From positions 1 to 45,331 of the forward strand of contig KN817717.1 in assembly GCA_000827495.1 (NCBI GenBank): a stretch of DNA of 45,331 nt. The letters run 5' to 3'. Positions 32,826-43,126 of the stretch are shown one piece after another; position 1 is the stretch's first letter; every line of letters starts with the position of its first letter. The notes below the pieces were generated by a model. The model was not told the DNA's origin. It saw only the letters and a list, made by a program, of their open reading frames with translations, and ran no database searches. The stretch is from Hypholoma sublateritium FD-334 SS-4. Lineage: Eukaryota > Basidiomycota > Agaricomycetes > Agaricales > Strophariaceae. Made by a program: the position numbers and the translations under genes.

Positions 32826-35554
32826 ATGGCTACCGAATCACCGACGCTTCCCACACCCTGTCAAGATGCTCCCAAAATAAATGACGCTGATCGCGTGCGC
32901 ACGGTCGGGTCTTTTGAGCATGATATACACACTGGAAAATATAGTCTCCATTGGAAGAGCAAGCACGAGATGGAATCCTGGAAACTGGGAGAGGAAGAAA
33001 AATATAATATTGAGTTTATCACCATGAAAGAGACACATGCCACCTCATCTTTATCTCAAATATGGTCGACGAAGCACATTTACGTGTGCACGCGGAATTT
33101 GAGTGGAGGAAAAAGCCATTACAGCAAGAAGCACGCCTGGGATAGGGCAATTCCATCCAAGAAGACTGGCTGCACATGTCGATTAACTGTCAAGACATAC
33201 CCAAACACCCAGGATATTCTTGGGATGTAAATGGTGGCTCATTCTCATGAAGTTGGCGATGGCAATTCACACTTTACACGCCTTGGAAAAGAAGCACGGC
33301 AAGAAATTGAGCGACTACTCCGCCTGGGTGTAGAGCCAAGAAAAGTGGTCAGTTTATTTGTATTGGATATATCATTTATTTATCCAAATGATTTTTATTT
33401 GTAGCTCGAATACATTCAGGGCAACATCTTCACCGAGGAGAATTTATTAAATTTATGGGAGGAAGGCTCAAAACGTAGTCAATTTTGTACACGCTCAGAT
33501 GTCTGGCAAATAGAGAAGTTGATCGAACAGGAGACTGTTTGACTTTCCCCACAAGATGGCCCATCCATTCTTAAATGGGTCAATGCATTGAAAGAACGTG
33601 GTGACTTTGTTCGAATGAAAACTAGCGCAGATCAGCCACTGGAGGAATCAAATCTTGAGAGGGACACCTTTGTCTTGATTATCCAGATGCAGTATCAACA
33701 TGAATGCTGGCAGAAGCATGGTACTCGCTTTGCTGGAATTGATGCGACACACAACACTACACATTACCAGGGGATTAGTTTCTTTACCATATTGGTACGG
33801 GATAAATGGGGGCACGGTATGTAATCTCAAAATTCAGATAATCAATTGATTAGCTTATTTTCGAATGAAGGAATGCCCGCCGCATGGATGATCTTGTCTA
33901 ATGCCACTGAAGACACCATTAAATATTTCCTGAATTTAATTCGTGCTCAAAATCCTGGGATCCTTCCTGAATATTTTATGTCCAACAAAGACCATGCCCA
34001 AATCAACGCCATCCGTGCGGCCTATCATGAGTTGACTGTCCTACTTTGCTGGTGGCACATTCTGCATGCTTGGCAGCAACACTTTGTTATCACTTCTTTC
34101 CCCAAACTATGGAAACAGCTCAAGAAGTGGGTTCGCATCACTGATTGCAACGAATTTTGGGCAGCTTGGGAAGAGATCAAAAAAGAAGCTCCGGAGAGCG
34201 TCATTTCTTACCTGAAGACCTATTGGTTAAATGATATCAAGCTCTGGTCAGCAGTCTATCGACAGGACCAAAATATATTTCAGCTCTGCGATACAAATAT
34301 GCTTATTGAAGCATGGCATCATCTCCTTAAAGGAACATTTATGCAGGGAAAGCAAAACCGACGACTGGACCAGCTAATCCACACTCTCATCAACGTGGCA
34401 ATTCCGCATTTTATTCACAGACACCACCGCCAACTACACGGTTTCGAAGGGCCAGATCTAGAGGTCAAAAAAATGCTTGAAATTGAATTGCGTGCTAAAT
34501 CAGTTGCCGAACACTTAATCACTCCCTGCCTTGATGAACCTGATGTATATGTTGTTAAATCAGCATCAAAGGCTGAGGTGGAGTACTGTGTTGATCTTGA
34601 TGCATATGATTGTACCTGCCTTTTCTTCTCAGCTATCTCATTCTGTAAGCATATTTGTGCAGTTCAGACACTATTTCCTGAGAAGTACGACCCCATCCCT
34701 ACATCTGCACTTATGATTCACTCCGATCACTCCATTGAACCCACACCAACCTTAAATTTATCACTTGATGGCCAAAATTCACCGCTAAAAGACGACGAGA
34801 TCAATGTTATCACACAAAAGCTTTTGACACTATTGTTAATTTTGAAAACTTCTGATTGGACCTCCACTGAATCTGTCAAGGCCCTACATATGGTTCTTGG
34901 CCAATTGAAATTGTCTAATGACCTCAGGCTCCCGCAACCAGTACAAATTGCCCCCAATCTGCATTCATGGACCGAAACAGCACATGTAATGGGTGTACCT
35001 GTCAAAAGCAAGCGCAAACTGATGCACACAGACGCGTACAGTGGCGGCACGAGGTCTGGACATAAATCTCACAAAGATGTGCAGCTTCCACGGTATGTTT
35101 AAATTTGAATATCCTTCATATTTAGTATGCAACTTAACTCATATTACTTAGTATCACCATTCCTGAATCTTCGATGCCAATCACTGAGAATACAGCAGCT
35201 GACTCTCCTCCGATCTCTGAAAAATCCACTTCGTCCTTATCTTTGGCCTTAGTACCTCAAGTTCCCATCCAACCGACGGTCTCGGCACCCATTCGGACGA
35301 CCCTGAGCACTTCGGTTACAATGGCTCCATTTAGTAGTTTGCCAAATATGACTTTGTTGACATCCGGTGAGAACTTCAACCCAGCATCAGTTGATCTCAG
35401 AGATAGAGGCAAATTACTAATGCTATTACGACGGCAACTAAACCCTTTGTGCTTTTACCATGGGCTTAGTGCAGGAGGCAAAAACGAGGTCATTATTGCT
35501 AGATTGCAGGAGCATGCAGCACACTGCACCCACTTGTATTTAGGGTCTTCTTAA
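32826..35554 (+). pseudogene. MULE transposase with SWIM zinc finger and SAP-like tail
   Basis: Nuclear cut-and-paste transposase. The start is ATG at 32826. Three introns fit both consensus and frame: 33348-33404 (57 bp), 33817-33870 (54 bp) and 35093-35151 (59 bp). The spliced length is 2559 nt (852 residues). An N-terminal basic/Cys region (TGCTCRLTV) is followed by the MULE DDE core: Asp287 in FAGIDATHNTTHYQG, Asp352 in MSNKDHAQINAIRAAY, and CWWHILHAWQQH. The SWIM finger is C559-x-C561...C570-x-H572. A C-terminal segment (LRDRGKLLMLLRRQLN, GLSAGGKNEVIIARLQEH) resembles a SAP DNA-binding motif. In-frame stops TAA 33228-33230 and TGA 33540-33542 disable it. Confidence 0.9.
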
Positions 35555-35622
35555 TTGTCTAATTTATTTAAAGCTGAAATAAATCCCATACCACGACGCC
35601 CAAACAATGCCACCTTCGCAGC

Positions 35623-36411
35623 CAGTACTGTCATATTTAAACATCAGAGAATGGTTACTAGCATTTAAAGGTCATGCATCCACGACGTTAGTGCATATTC
35701 ACCCCAAAGAAGGAAATTCCGGTCACAGCCTGTAACACTGCTGTGCTTGTTTGTTTGGCTTCTGATGGAATCAAAATACAATGTGTGACCTACCTCATGC
35801 CTCAAACAACATTCCCACGCTTCACTCATGTCATTTTATGGCCTCACATGCAAACAAATGTAAATAACAAGTCTCAGCCCAGGCCTAGGCATGGTAAACA
35901 CACCCAATCCCAAAAAGGCAATGCAGCAGAGGCCAATCCAAATTTGGAAAAGTCCCTTTGCCTGTGGAAAATGCAAAGTTAATAACTTTAATTAATTAAT
36001 AGCTAGTGTTTCTGTATTATTAGCATTGTTTATGCACAAATACTATATGTTTGTGCTATATTTAGGTAGCTGGGAATTAGTTCTATTTATTGGCAAATTT
36101 TTCAGCATTTTTAGGGTGACTAAATTTAGCAAAAGGGCCTGGATTTTTCAGTATTTTGCATTTTTCTCAATAAGGAAGGACCCTAGAGGCATATTTTTGG
36201 TACAGGCATGTTCAGAAAAGATGGGCCGACAGCTTCCATTTTTGGCAATATTTTCCCACGCTACATATGTGGAAACATATTCCCAGCCTGCAGGCTCTGG
36301 CACAGCTTGTCACACCTATTACACCAAAATAGGCAATGCTAATTGACAGCGTGGATGCATGAACCTTTAATGCTAATAACCATTGCCTGATGCATAATTC
36401 TGACAGTAATA
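35623..36411. mobile_element. MITE-like element C2
   Basis: About 0.79 kb copy of C1 lying inside the MULE downstream of its coding region. Left end CAGTACTGTCATATTTAAAC; right end (minus strand) TATTACTGTCAGAATTATGC. The body is nearly identical to C1 but has none of its ambiguous bases. No clear target duplication is found. Confidence 0.75.
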
Positions 36412-36544
36412 GATGACCTTCGTGAACTGGCTCTCAAGTTCACGATCAGCTAATGAGCACAAGGCAAACAGCTCGAAATTTGTGTTTACATAATGTGAGA
36501 AACTATCACATGCATACCGCTAAAAGTCGCCAACTGTCCGGAAG

Positions 36545-36928
36545 TGTGACGCTTGCTGGATAAGCATCATGGCGCTCAGGTCTTCAGACTGAAGGTTGGG
36601 AAGTCCTGGGAGAGACCTAGGGCAAGCCTGAGGTGTGCACCAGGGGAGAGGACAGCAGGAGGGCTGCCCAAAGCCTATGGTGCTAGTAATGCCAGACCAG
36701 GCAGTTTCTGTGTGACCCTTAGGAGGACCTGTTTGACCCTCAGGAGGACTGTTTCACCCTCAGAAGGGGAGCTACTAATGCAAGCTCAAGCATAGAAATT
36801 CATGGCTCCAGTGATGGTCAAGAGCAAAAGGTAAATCGATTAGCTAATACAACTGATGGGCAACATATGGACTCAGTCATGTGACTACTATCTGGCTACT
36901 GAACATGTATCTATCCATACAGGTCACA
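36545..36928. mobile_element. Solo LTR at the MULE/LINE-A boundary (LTR4)
   Basis: 384 bp sequence starting TGTGACGCTT and ending AGGTCACA (inverted TGTGAC...GTCACA), flanked by GGAAG at 36540-36544 and 36929-36933. The left duplication is the last five bases of the MULE's right target duplication, so two unrelated elements used the same spot. It has no coding content and is unlike the tRNA-bearing LTRs. Confidence 0.82.
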
Positions 36929-39564
36929 GGAAGTGGGCCCTCCAAGCCATCTTCTGAATGTGCAAGTGAATGGGCATCAAGCCAGCAATGGCCTGTACCC
37001 CACTGGTGGGGGATGTCTTGAACGCCCCTGTGATCCAGATAGCAGCCTTGCGCTGCATCGAAGTGAGAAGTTTCATAACACCCTTGATTGGGGCCTTGTT
37101 ATAAAACCAAAGACGAAAGCCATACATCGCAATAGGCACGATGCACGACCAATACAAGAGGCGGCACTCCTTAGGTTGGAGGCCGCGCACAGAGTTGCCC
37201 AGCATCCCCATCGCCATGACAGTGGTGAGGGCCTTGGTGCTGTAATAACGCACATGCTTGTTGAAAAGGAGCTTGCAGTCAAAGTAGAACCCAAGGTATT
37301 GCCAGATAACCTTGGGGGTGAGGGGAGTGTCCCCTGTAAAGGGAGTGTAGCCCAGGTCGAGACTGGGCAGCACCGGGTTGCATGCACGCGTGAAGTGGAA
37401 AAGCTCTGTTTTGTTGTGTTCCAGAGCGAGGCCCGATGCCGTGAAGAGACGGTACAGGATCGAGTAAGCACCCTTGAGGGTAACCAAATTGGTCCCCAAG
37501 TTGCTGGACTGCGTGATGATGGTACTATCATCAACGTAGGAAATAAGTGTGGTGTCCAGGTGAGGGGACTCCAGCTCGTAGAGTTGCAGCAGAGGTGCAA
37601 TGTATAGCGCCGAGAGGATGGGCGAGAGAGTGGAGCCTTGGCCCACCCCCACATCTGCCTGTCTCAGATCTGATTTGAAGTTGTTCCAGCAGTATGCTGT
37701 GAACCTTTCAACAAGGTATGACTCAAAGAATTTCACCACCACGGTGGGGAAACCCTGTTGTCGCAAGACTGCAAGTAGAAACTTGTGGTTGAGAGAAGGG
37801 AAAAACTGCGTGATGTCAAAGGCTATCACACTAGTTTCCTGGCCCCTAGCCCACCCGGCGCAAACCAAGTGCGTAAGGTAAATCCCAGCATCTTTGGTGG
37901 AGCGTTGTCTCACACTGCCAAACTGGTTTGGAAGAATGAGGTCCAGCCCGATCATGTTGAACTGGAACCTGTTGGCGATCATCTTTTCAATGAGTTTGCC
38001 AAGGGTGTTCAGGAGCACAATGGGCCTGAACGCCTTCGGTGTGGAGTAAGACAGCTTCCCCGGTTTGGGGATCACCACCGACACAGACTCCTTAAAGTGT
38101 CGGGGCCAGTGTCCCACAGGAGTTAGCCAGCGACAGCAGACCCGCGAGGCACGGAGGCAACATGACAATCCGCTTGAGGTGAGACCACGTGACATGGTCT
38201 GGGCCTGGCGCCAAGTTGCCCGCACAAGCGCTGAGCGCCTGTGTGAGTTCTAACGCCGAGAAAGGCGCCCATTCCCTGACCTCGCGGTTCGGGAGCTGGC
38301 GCAGTATGGAAATGTCGCATTGACGCCCGGATGCAGCATTGTAGGTGCCATGCAAGGCATCCCACAATTGCTCGAGATCATGGCAGGGCTGTCCATTGTA
38401 CTGGATGGCCTCGCACACGGGGTTTTTGTGCTGTTTGACCCACTCCATCAGGTCCCATGGGCGCTTGTTCGTGATAGCAACCTCTTCGATGCGCACAGCG
38501 AAGAACTTGCGTTTGGCCTCCCTTACAGAGCGGCGGAAAGCAGCCCAGTCGGCGGGATCCCGCGACATCTGGTACCGGTCAAAGTTGTCCTCGCAACCCC
38601 AGTCCCACCAGGGTTTTGATTCCGGGACGATGCGAGCCTCAGTAGCATTGGTGTCCCAAGCGCTACTAAATGCGTCCGCGATGGCTTGCACCACCACATC
38701 CACCTCCTCGGCTGTGGACGGATTGTGAGCCAGTTTGCTCAGACCACCAATGACAGATGTGAGGAACACAGATTCCTCCTCGCTCCCACGCTTGATCGAG
38801 AACTTGCGGATCTCAGGTGTGATTAGATCCAGCTCAATTGTGGTAGCAATCGGGATGTNATCAGAAGTGGCGCGTGCCGCAACATGGCAGTTCGATGTGA
38901 ATCGGATCGAATCTGCGGATCTTACAAAGATCAGATCGATGACCGATGGCCGAAGTTCTGGGTTGTGTGAAATGAAGGTGGGCCTGGGGTTGGTGAAGGA
39001 CGCCAACTCCAGATCCATCAATGCCGCTGATTCCAGCAATGAGATGGCCAATGCTCGATGGTGCTGGACAATAGGGTCCCACACACTCGAATGACAGTTG
39101 AAGTCCCTGCCCATATAAACAAGGGGTGAGGGCGCCTCCCGTTCCGCGAGGAACTTCAGCGCGGTGTCCTCGCTGTTGTTGTAGACATTGAGGAAATTGA
39201 ATGTATGGCCTTGGCCGAACAGCAATATCATGAGGAGGTCGCGATGATCATATAGATCGCGCCTCAGAGCTGGCCGTAGCGCAGCTAGCCTTGCAGACAC
39301 ATAAGCCATGACCCTTGGAGTGAGGCCAGGCTCGGGTGGGTGCACCATCATGGTCCATGCAGGGTTGCATGGTGCGCTGACAACATCATCACCCTCAGAA
39401 CTTACCGTTGAGAGGGCCATGCGGATCACTTGCCAAGCAGGTTCTTGGAGAAATATAATATCAAATTCATTTACAAAACGATTTAATAGCGAGTCCACCA
39501 GCAAAAAACTCTTTGCTATGTTGAATGAAACAATTCTAATTTTCCCATTTTCCTCATAAATCAT
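36929..39564 (-). pseudogene. LINE-A ORF2, 5' part: APE endonuclease and reverse transcriptase
   Basis: ORF2 nicks target DNA and copies element RNA onto it. The start is ATG at 39564-39562 (MIYEENGKIRIVSFNIAKS). The APE endonuclease shows FLQEP, MGRDFNCHSSVWD, and SVIDLIF (about 39560-38850). A middle region follows, then the RT: IPKPGK, FRPIVLLNTLGKLIEKM, AFDITQFFPSLNHKF (motif A), GVGQGSTLSPILSALYI and SYVDDSTII (active site). The RT frame is open for over 400 codons with catalytic residues intact. A single frameshift near 38110-38140 separates it from the endonuclease frame, and one ambiguous base falls near 38859. The element resembles Tad-type fungal LINEs because ORF2 continues into RNase H. 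The 3' part lies beyond the MULE (32594-31325). Confidence 0.9.
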
Positions 39565-39979
39565 TTAAGCTGCGGGTGGGTTGTTAGAGCGACGAGGGCG
39601 TGGACTCGGAGAGTTACATGCCTCAAGATACTTCACGTCAATCCAGGTTCGATTGTGGCAATGCTTCCAAAATGGGCACTTCCCATTGGTCGCTTTGTGG
39701 GCCCCCTTGCAGTTGATGCATCGGGGGTGTGGGGGCACACCGTACAAGGGGGGGTGGGCGGCATGGGTGGGTTGGCTTTGAGGTTGCCCTTGCAACCCCC
39801 GCACATGAGACAGTGGAGGTCCTTTTCATGGGGACCAGCACCGATAGGGCAGACGACGCAACTGTGACATCCTTTGGAGGGGTGACCCCATCTGCAACAG
39901 TTCGTGCAGAAGGGGATGCCGATGCGCCTGGGCGCGGCGAGGATGCGACAAGTGTGTCCTTTGATCATGACCATCTTGC
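39565..39979 (-). pseudogene. LINE-A ORF1, C-terminal zinc-knuckle region
   Basis: Gag-like ORF1 end with CCHC knuckles: CTNCCRWGHPSKGC (about 39905-39865), a Cys/His stretch up to HCLMCGGC, then in another frame CINCKGAHKATNGKC (about 39725-39680) and a tail PRPRRSNNPPAA. One frameshift lies between the knuckles. The stop TAA (39567-39565) is directly followed by the ORF2 ATG (39564-39562), in the same frame. The N-terminal part is cut off by element G at 39980. Confidence 0.83.
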
Positions 39980-40095
39980 CAACCACTGCTGCTGTAATTA
40001 TGTATCAAACATGGGCAGTTGCCACTTAAGGTTCATGCATCCGGGAGGGTAGTTGCCCGGGGCCTTGGGCAACTGCCCAAGGCCTAATTTTGAGG
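39980..40095. mobile_element. B/D-family element fragment (G)
   Basis: Starts CAACCACTGCTGCTGTAATT and shows GGGCAGTTGCC and TTGGGCAACTGCCCAAGGCC before losing similarity at about 40095. Only this end is present. It sits between LINE-A ORF1 on the minus strand and a plus-strand LINE ORF1 fragment. Confidence 0.6.
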
Positions 40096-40281
40096 CTTGC
40101 CCAGTGTAAATACTTGCTTGGAGGCCCTTCGTAGGGCAATCAAAGCAGTGCCATGGGCCAACCCGGCACCCACCGCTGCCCAGTCTCCAGCTCCCATGGA
40201 CACGGGCGATGATGGGCCCTCCACCCCGACTCCAAAACGTCCCACTGTGCCCTCGGGTGCGGCCGGGAGGACCCCGAAGCC
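40096..40281 (+). pseudogene. LINE ORF1 fragment (LINE-C), plus strand
   Basis: Short stretch reading ALRRAIKAVPWANPAPTAAQ ... STPTPKRPTVPSG, clearly similar to LINE-B ORF1 (VVAVVPWSNPVPAVAPSPA ... PPTPTPKRSAASLG). It ends where the copia LTR begins (40282), so copia-1 probably inserted into this LINE. The candidate left target duplication is AAGCC (40277-40281). Confidence 0.68.
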
Positions 40282-40525
40282 TGTTAGAAGTGCTCTTTCA
40301 GACTCAGACTGATGCAGTCACCTGACCTATGTACTTGTAGCACTAGAACACCACTTGAAGTCCTTAGTTACTCACTTCGGACTTCAGGCAAGTAGCATAG
40401 CTCTGAATATACTAAGTTACTCACTTCGGACTTCAGGCTCTCATTGCCACCTTGTCTGACATGCTGGGTATGCGTAACTTGGACAGCAGGTGTCTTGCAT
40501 TGTCCCGAACACGCCACCTTTAACA
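40282..40525 (+). repeat. Copia-1 5' LTR
   Basis: 244 bp, TGTTAGAAGT...CCTTTAACA. It is homologous to the inverted LTR at 44475-44979. It contains a 24 bp direct repeat (AGTTACTCACTTCGGACTTC plus AGGC) at 40366-40389 and 40415-40438, candidate regulatory repeats. A primer-binding site follows directly. Confidence 0.88.
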
Positions 40526-40537
40526 GGTTATGGGCCC
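40526..40537 (+). other. Copia-1 primer-binding site
   Basis: GGTTATGGGCCC is complementary to the anticodon-arm sequence GGGCCCATAACC of eukaryotic initiator tRNA-Met. Half-tRNA priming from that arm is known for Drosophila copia; use here is inferred. It directly abuts the LTR end. Confidence 0.7.
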
Positions 40538-40731
40538 CGTGCACACAGCGCTACAGACTCAATTTTGACACAGCAGTCTCAACTCCTTGTCTCCGCACTC
40601 TTTGTGTTTTAGCTCAGAACAGCTCAGTCGTCGCACGGACCACCTTGTCGCCACGTCACTAGGTTCTTTGCACATTCCCGCACCTATCCTCGCATTTTCG
40701 ACGTATCACGCTTCCTCTTTGTCTCGCAATC

Positions 40732-41089
40732 ATGTCTTCAAACAACATTCCCAACTTCACTAAACTGAATGCATCCAACTACCCAACCTGGTCTGGAGAA
40801 ATGCAGGCATATCTTCGCTCCCAAAGCGTTTGGCGGATTGTATCCGGCAATTCCAAGCAGCCCAACACGTCGTCTACTCCCTCCAACACTCAGGCGGCCG
40901 CACTTGAAGCCTGGCAGCTGAAATCGGACAAAGCAGCTGGCTACATCTACCTGGCTGTGGAGGACAACCAGAAGATCCATTTTGCNAACATTTCGGACGA
41001 TCCAGTCAAGATGTGGGCTGCCCTTGCATCTGTGCACCTCCAGAAGCGTCCAGGAGCTCGTTTCAATGTATATGACGACCTATTCAGCA
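40732..41089 (+). pseudogene. Copia-1 Gag, N-terminal part
   Basis: Ty1/copia gag begins at ATG 40732 (MSSNNIPNFTKLNASNYPTW, the usual copia gag opening), with MQAYLRSQSVWRIVSG and MWAALASVHLQKRPGARFNV. It is interrupted after YDDLFS by a composite LINE insertion and resumes at 43127 with DLFSIRKLEDESLQSL. The insertion happens to be in frame with LINE ORF2, so 40732-42717 reads as one 661-codon hybrid frame. About 200 bp of untranslated leader (40538-40731) separates the primer-binding site from the ATG. Confidence 0.87.
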
Positions 41090-42677
41090 CCCCCAAGGTT
41101 ATCTGGCGATACCTTGGGTTTTATTTCGACCGCAAGCTCCTTTTCAATGAGCATGTGCGTTACTACAGCACCAAGGCCCTCACCACTGTCATGGCGATGG
41201 GGATGCTTGGNAACTCTGTGCGCGGCCTCCAGCCTAAGGAGCGCCGCCTCTTGTACCGGTCGTGTGTCGTGCCTATTGCAACGTATGGCTTTCGTCTTTG
41301 GTTTTATAACAAGGCCCCTATCAAGGGTGTTATGAAACTTCTCACCTCGATGCAGCATAAGGCTGCTATCTGGATCACAGGGGCATTCAAAACGTCCCCC
41401 ACCGGTGGGGTACAGGCCATTGCTGGCCTGATGCCCATTCATCTGCACATTCGGAAGATGGCCTGGAGGGCCCACTTCCGGACTGCCACNCTGTCGGACA
41501 CCCATCCGACGAGGTCCCTTCTGGAGCCTCAGTATCGCAAGGGGGCGCTTGAGCACCCCGTTGCACTCAACCGGTTGTCCGTACGAGAGCGCCCCAAACT
41601 TAGGGGGGCCATCGCGGACACCCACTCTGAAATCCTTGCCCTGACCAAGACCTTTGCGCCTTGTGCGCCGGTGGCTCGGCCGGGACAGCGCCTGCTGGAC
41701 TTGTTTCCGGCACGCACTGTGTTTCATCTGCGCAGTGAATATCTGGAGCCTGAGCCAGGCACCCTGCCGGACACTGAGGATGTGGCTGCCTATCATGTCT
41801 GGCTATATGAGAATGTAGTCGAAGGCACGATTAAGGCCCATCTTGACGGCATCCGCGATGAGGCACACGCGGAGCCCAACACCGTTTACGGCGCGANGGA
41901 TGCTTCNGTTCCCGCCGAGAAGAAGTACCAGGCCCTTGCGGGCTTCGCACTTTTCCAGGGGGACGAGCGGGTCGATTCTGCCCGCTACGTTTCCGGCAAG
42001 GTTCTCGCCCCAGAGGCGGAGCTTTCAGCCATCCACTTTGCGGTCGTCCGGGCTACTCAGGTACCTGGCTGCACTCGCATTGTCCTCTTCACAGACCACA
42101 TCGCGTCAGCGAAAAAGGCCCTTGACCCCTCTGTACACTCCGGCCAGGGCCACTCCCTGGNGGTGTGTCGCGCTCTTCTTGTGTGGTTCGCAGCGGACCC
42201 ACTCAATACCCTCGAGTTCTATGACTGCCCTTCCAAGGCAGAGTGGGACGTCCATCACGAGGTCCACCAGTTTCTGTTGGGCCTCCCTCCAGTCCCGGGA
42301 CTTCGGCCNAGGATGACTTTGGATTCCCTTCGCAAGTACGCGACGGATCGATGCAATGCAGAATGGCGCCAGCTGTTCTTCCGCGACCCCACTTTCGCCG
42401 GTCAGCAGTTCCTGCAACTGCTCGACCTTGACGACAATCTCATCAAGCCCTCCTACCTCAAGGGGGGGAGCTGGATTCCTGCGGCCAAGGCGAGCACTTC
42501 GCTCANCTCGCGCATGACCCGAGCAATCCTTGGGCATGCACCAATCGGTGAGTACTACTCCCGGTTCCTTCCTGATGAGGACCCTGCATGTCCCTGTGGC
42601 GAAGCGGCTCTCGAGACGCGCNACCACATTCTCAACCACTGCCGCCGTCGCGGAGTGGACTATTTCTACGGACCGGC
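41090..42677 (+). pseudogene. LINE ORF2 fragment: RT thumb, RNase H and zinc knuckle
   Basis: Starts inside the RT (PKVIWRYLGFYFDRKLLFNE) and reads in one frame through the RT C-terminus (AIWITGAFKTSP), the RNase H domain (Asp in VYGAxDAxVPAEKKYQAL, Glu in PEAELSAIHFAVV, Asp in VLFTDHIASAKK) and the end motif CPCGEAALETR-x-HILNHC. It is about 90% like LINE-A and is the least damaged copy of this part here. It stops at YFYG, where LTR3 begins. A handful of ambiguous bases each hide one codon. RNase H is expected to remove template RNA during second-strand synthesis. Confidence 0.88.
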
Positions 42678-42760
42678 TGTTAGAATCACCGATCAGGTGA
42701 CCTCAGAAAATATATGACCAGACCTGGGTTTGAACCAAGGACCTGCCCAATCTAAGTGGG
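42678..42760. mobile_element. Fragment of tRNA-bearing LTR (LTR3)
   Basis: Begins TGTTAGAATCACCGATCAGG like LTR2 and contains, on the minus strand, the 3' half of the tRNA-like unit: anticodon arm GCCCA-CTTAGAT-TGGGC, T arm, acceptor strand TCTGGTC and a TTTT terminator (AAAA at 42707-42710). Similarity ends near 42760; the rest of the LTR is missing. Confidence 0.72.
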
Positions 42761-42920
42761 CGGTACATGGTAAGCCTCAACTGTTCCATTCAACGGGCAG
42801 AGGGGCGGCTGGTTTTGGTGGGAGGCCGGGCGACTTTGGTTGCTTCCCAACACCTTCGGGTGTAGGCCTGCGTAGCCCTTGCTACAATTTGGTGCGGACG
42901 CGCTCAACAGGCTTTCAGTC

Positions 42921-43126
42921 ACGCGTAATATCCACAATGCATTGCCCCTTTTCCAGGGCGACCCTTTCGACCACCACTTCGACAGAGTGGTACAGACTCT
43001 TTAGTCTAGTGGTACATTAGCATACGGTTTTGTAGTAGTGTACTCCGTGGGTTGTGTTCGAGCACCACGCAATAAATGGGGGCGCCAATGGCCCTCAGAT
43101 TAAAAAAAAAAAAAAAAAAAAAAAAT
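42921..43126 (+). repeat. tRNA-like SINE or LINE 3' tail, copy 1
   Basis: About 205 bp matching the inverted copy at 45027-45235. It has a possible Pol III A box TAGTCTAGTGG (about 43003), a B-box-like TGTTCGAGCACC, then CAATAAATGGGGGCGCC, a short spacer and 24 A. It is either a SINE or the 3' untranslated tail of the LINE. No independent left duplication is seen for this copy. Confidence 0.65.

Larger units (their letters stand above)
32595..36535 (+). mobile_element. Mutator-like element (MULE) inserted in LINE-A
   Basis: 3.94 kb element with inverted ends. Both sides contain GACTTTTAGCGGTA followed by a CACGTGATAG-like or CATGTGATAG block (32602 onward; minus strand from 36528). It is flanked by a perfect 9 bp duplication GTCCGGAAG at 32586-32594 and 36536-36544, as expected for Mutator elements. 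The same LINE site without insertion is present around 41475-41490. It encodes one transposase and carries MITE C2 in its 3' untranslated part. Confidence 0.92.
41090..43126 (+). mobile_element. Composite LINE-derived retroposon with poly(A) tail in copia-1 gag
   Basis: 2037 bp flanked by the 13 bp duplication GACCTATTCAGCA (41077-41089 and 43127-43139) and ending in a run of 24 A (43102-43125), the signature of target-primed reverse transcription. In order: 5'-truncated LINE ORF2, part of a tRNA-bearing LTR in antisense, about 160 bp of unassigned sequence, and a tRNA-like 3' tail shared with 45027-45235. The single pair of duplications implies that one event delivered the whole unit or that later changes happened inside it. 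Confidence 0.85.

Noticed and set aside
33817..33853. 37 bp version of the second MULE intron (acceptor GATTAG)
   Set aside because: It would be unusually short and would not join GHG to MPAAWMI; the 54 bp version does.
36933..37607. 224-codon plus-strand frame
   Set aside because: Antisense shadow of the LINE-A reverse transcriptase.
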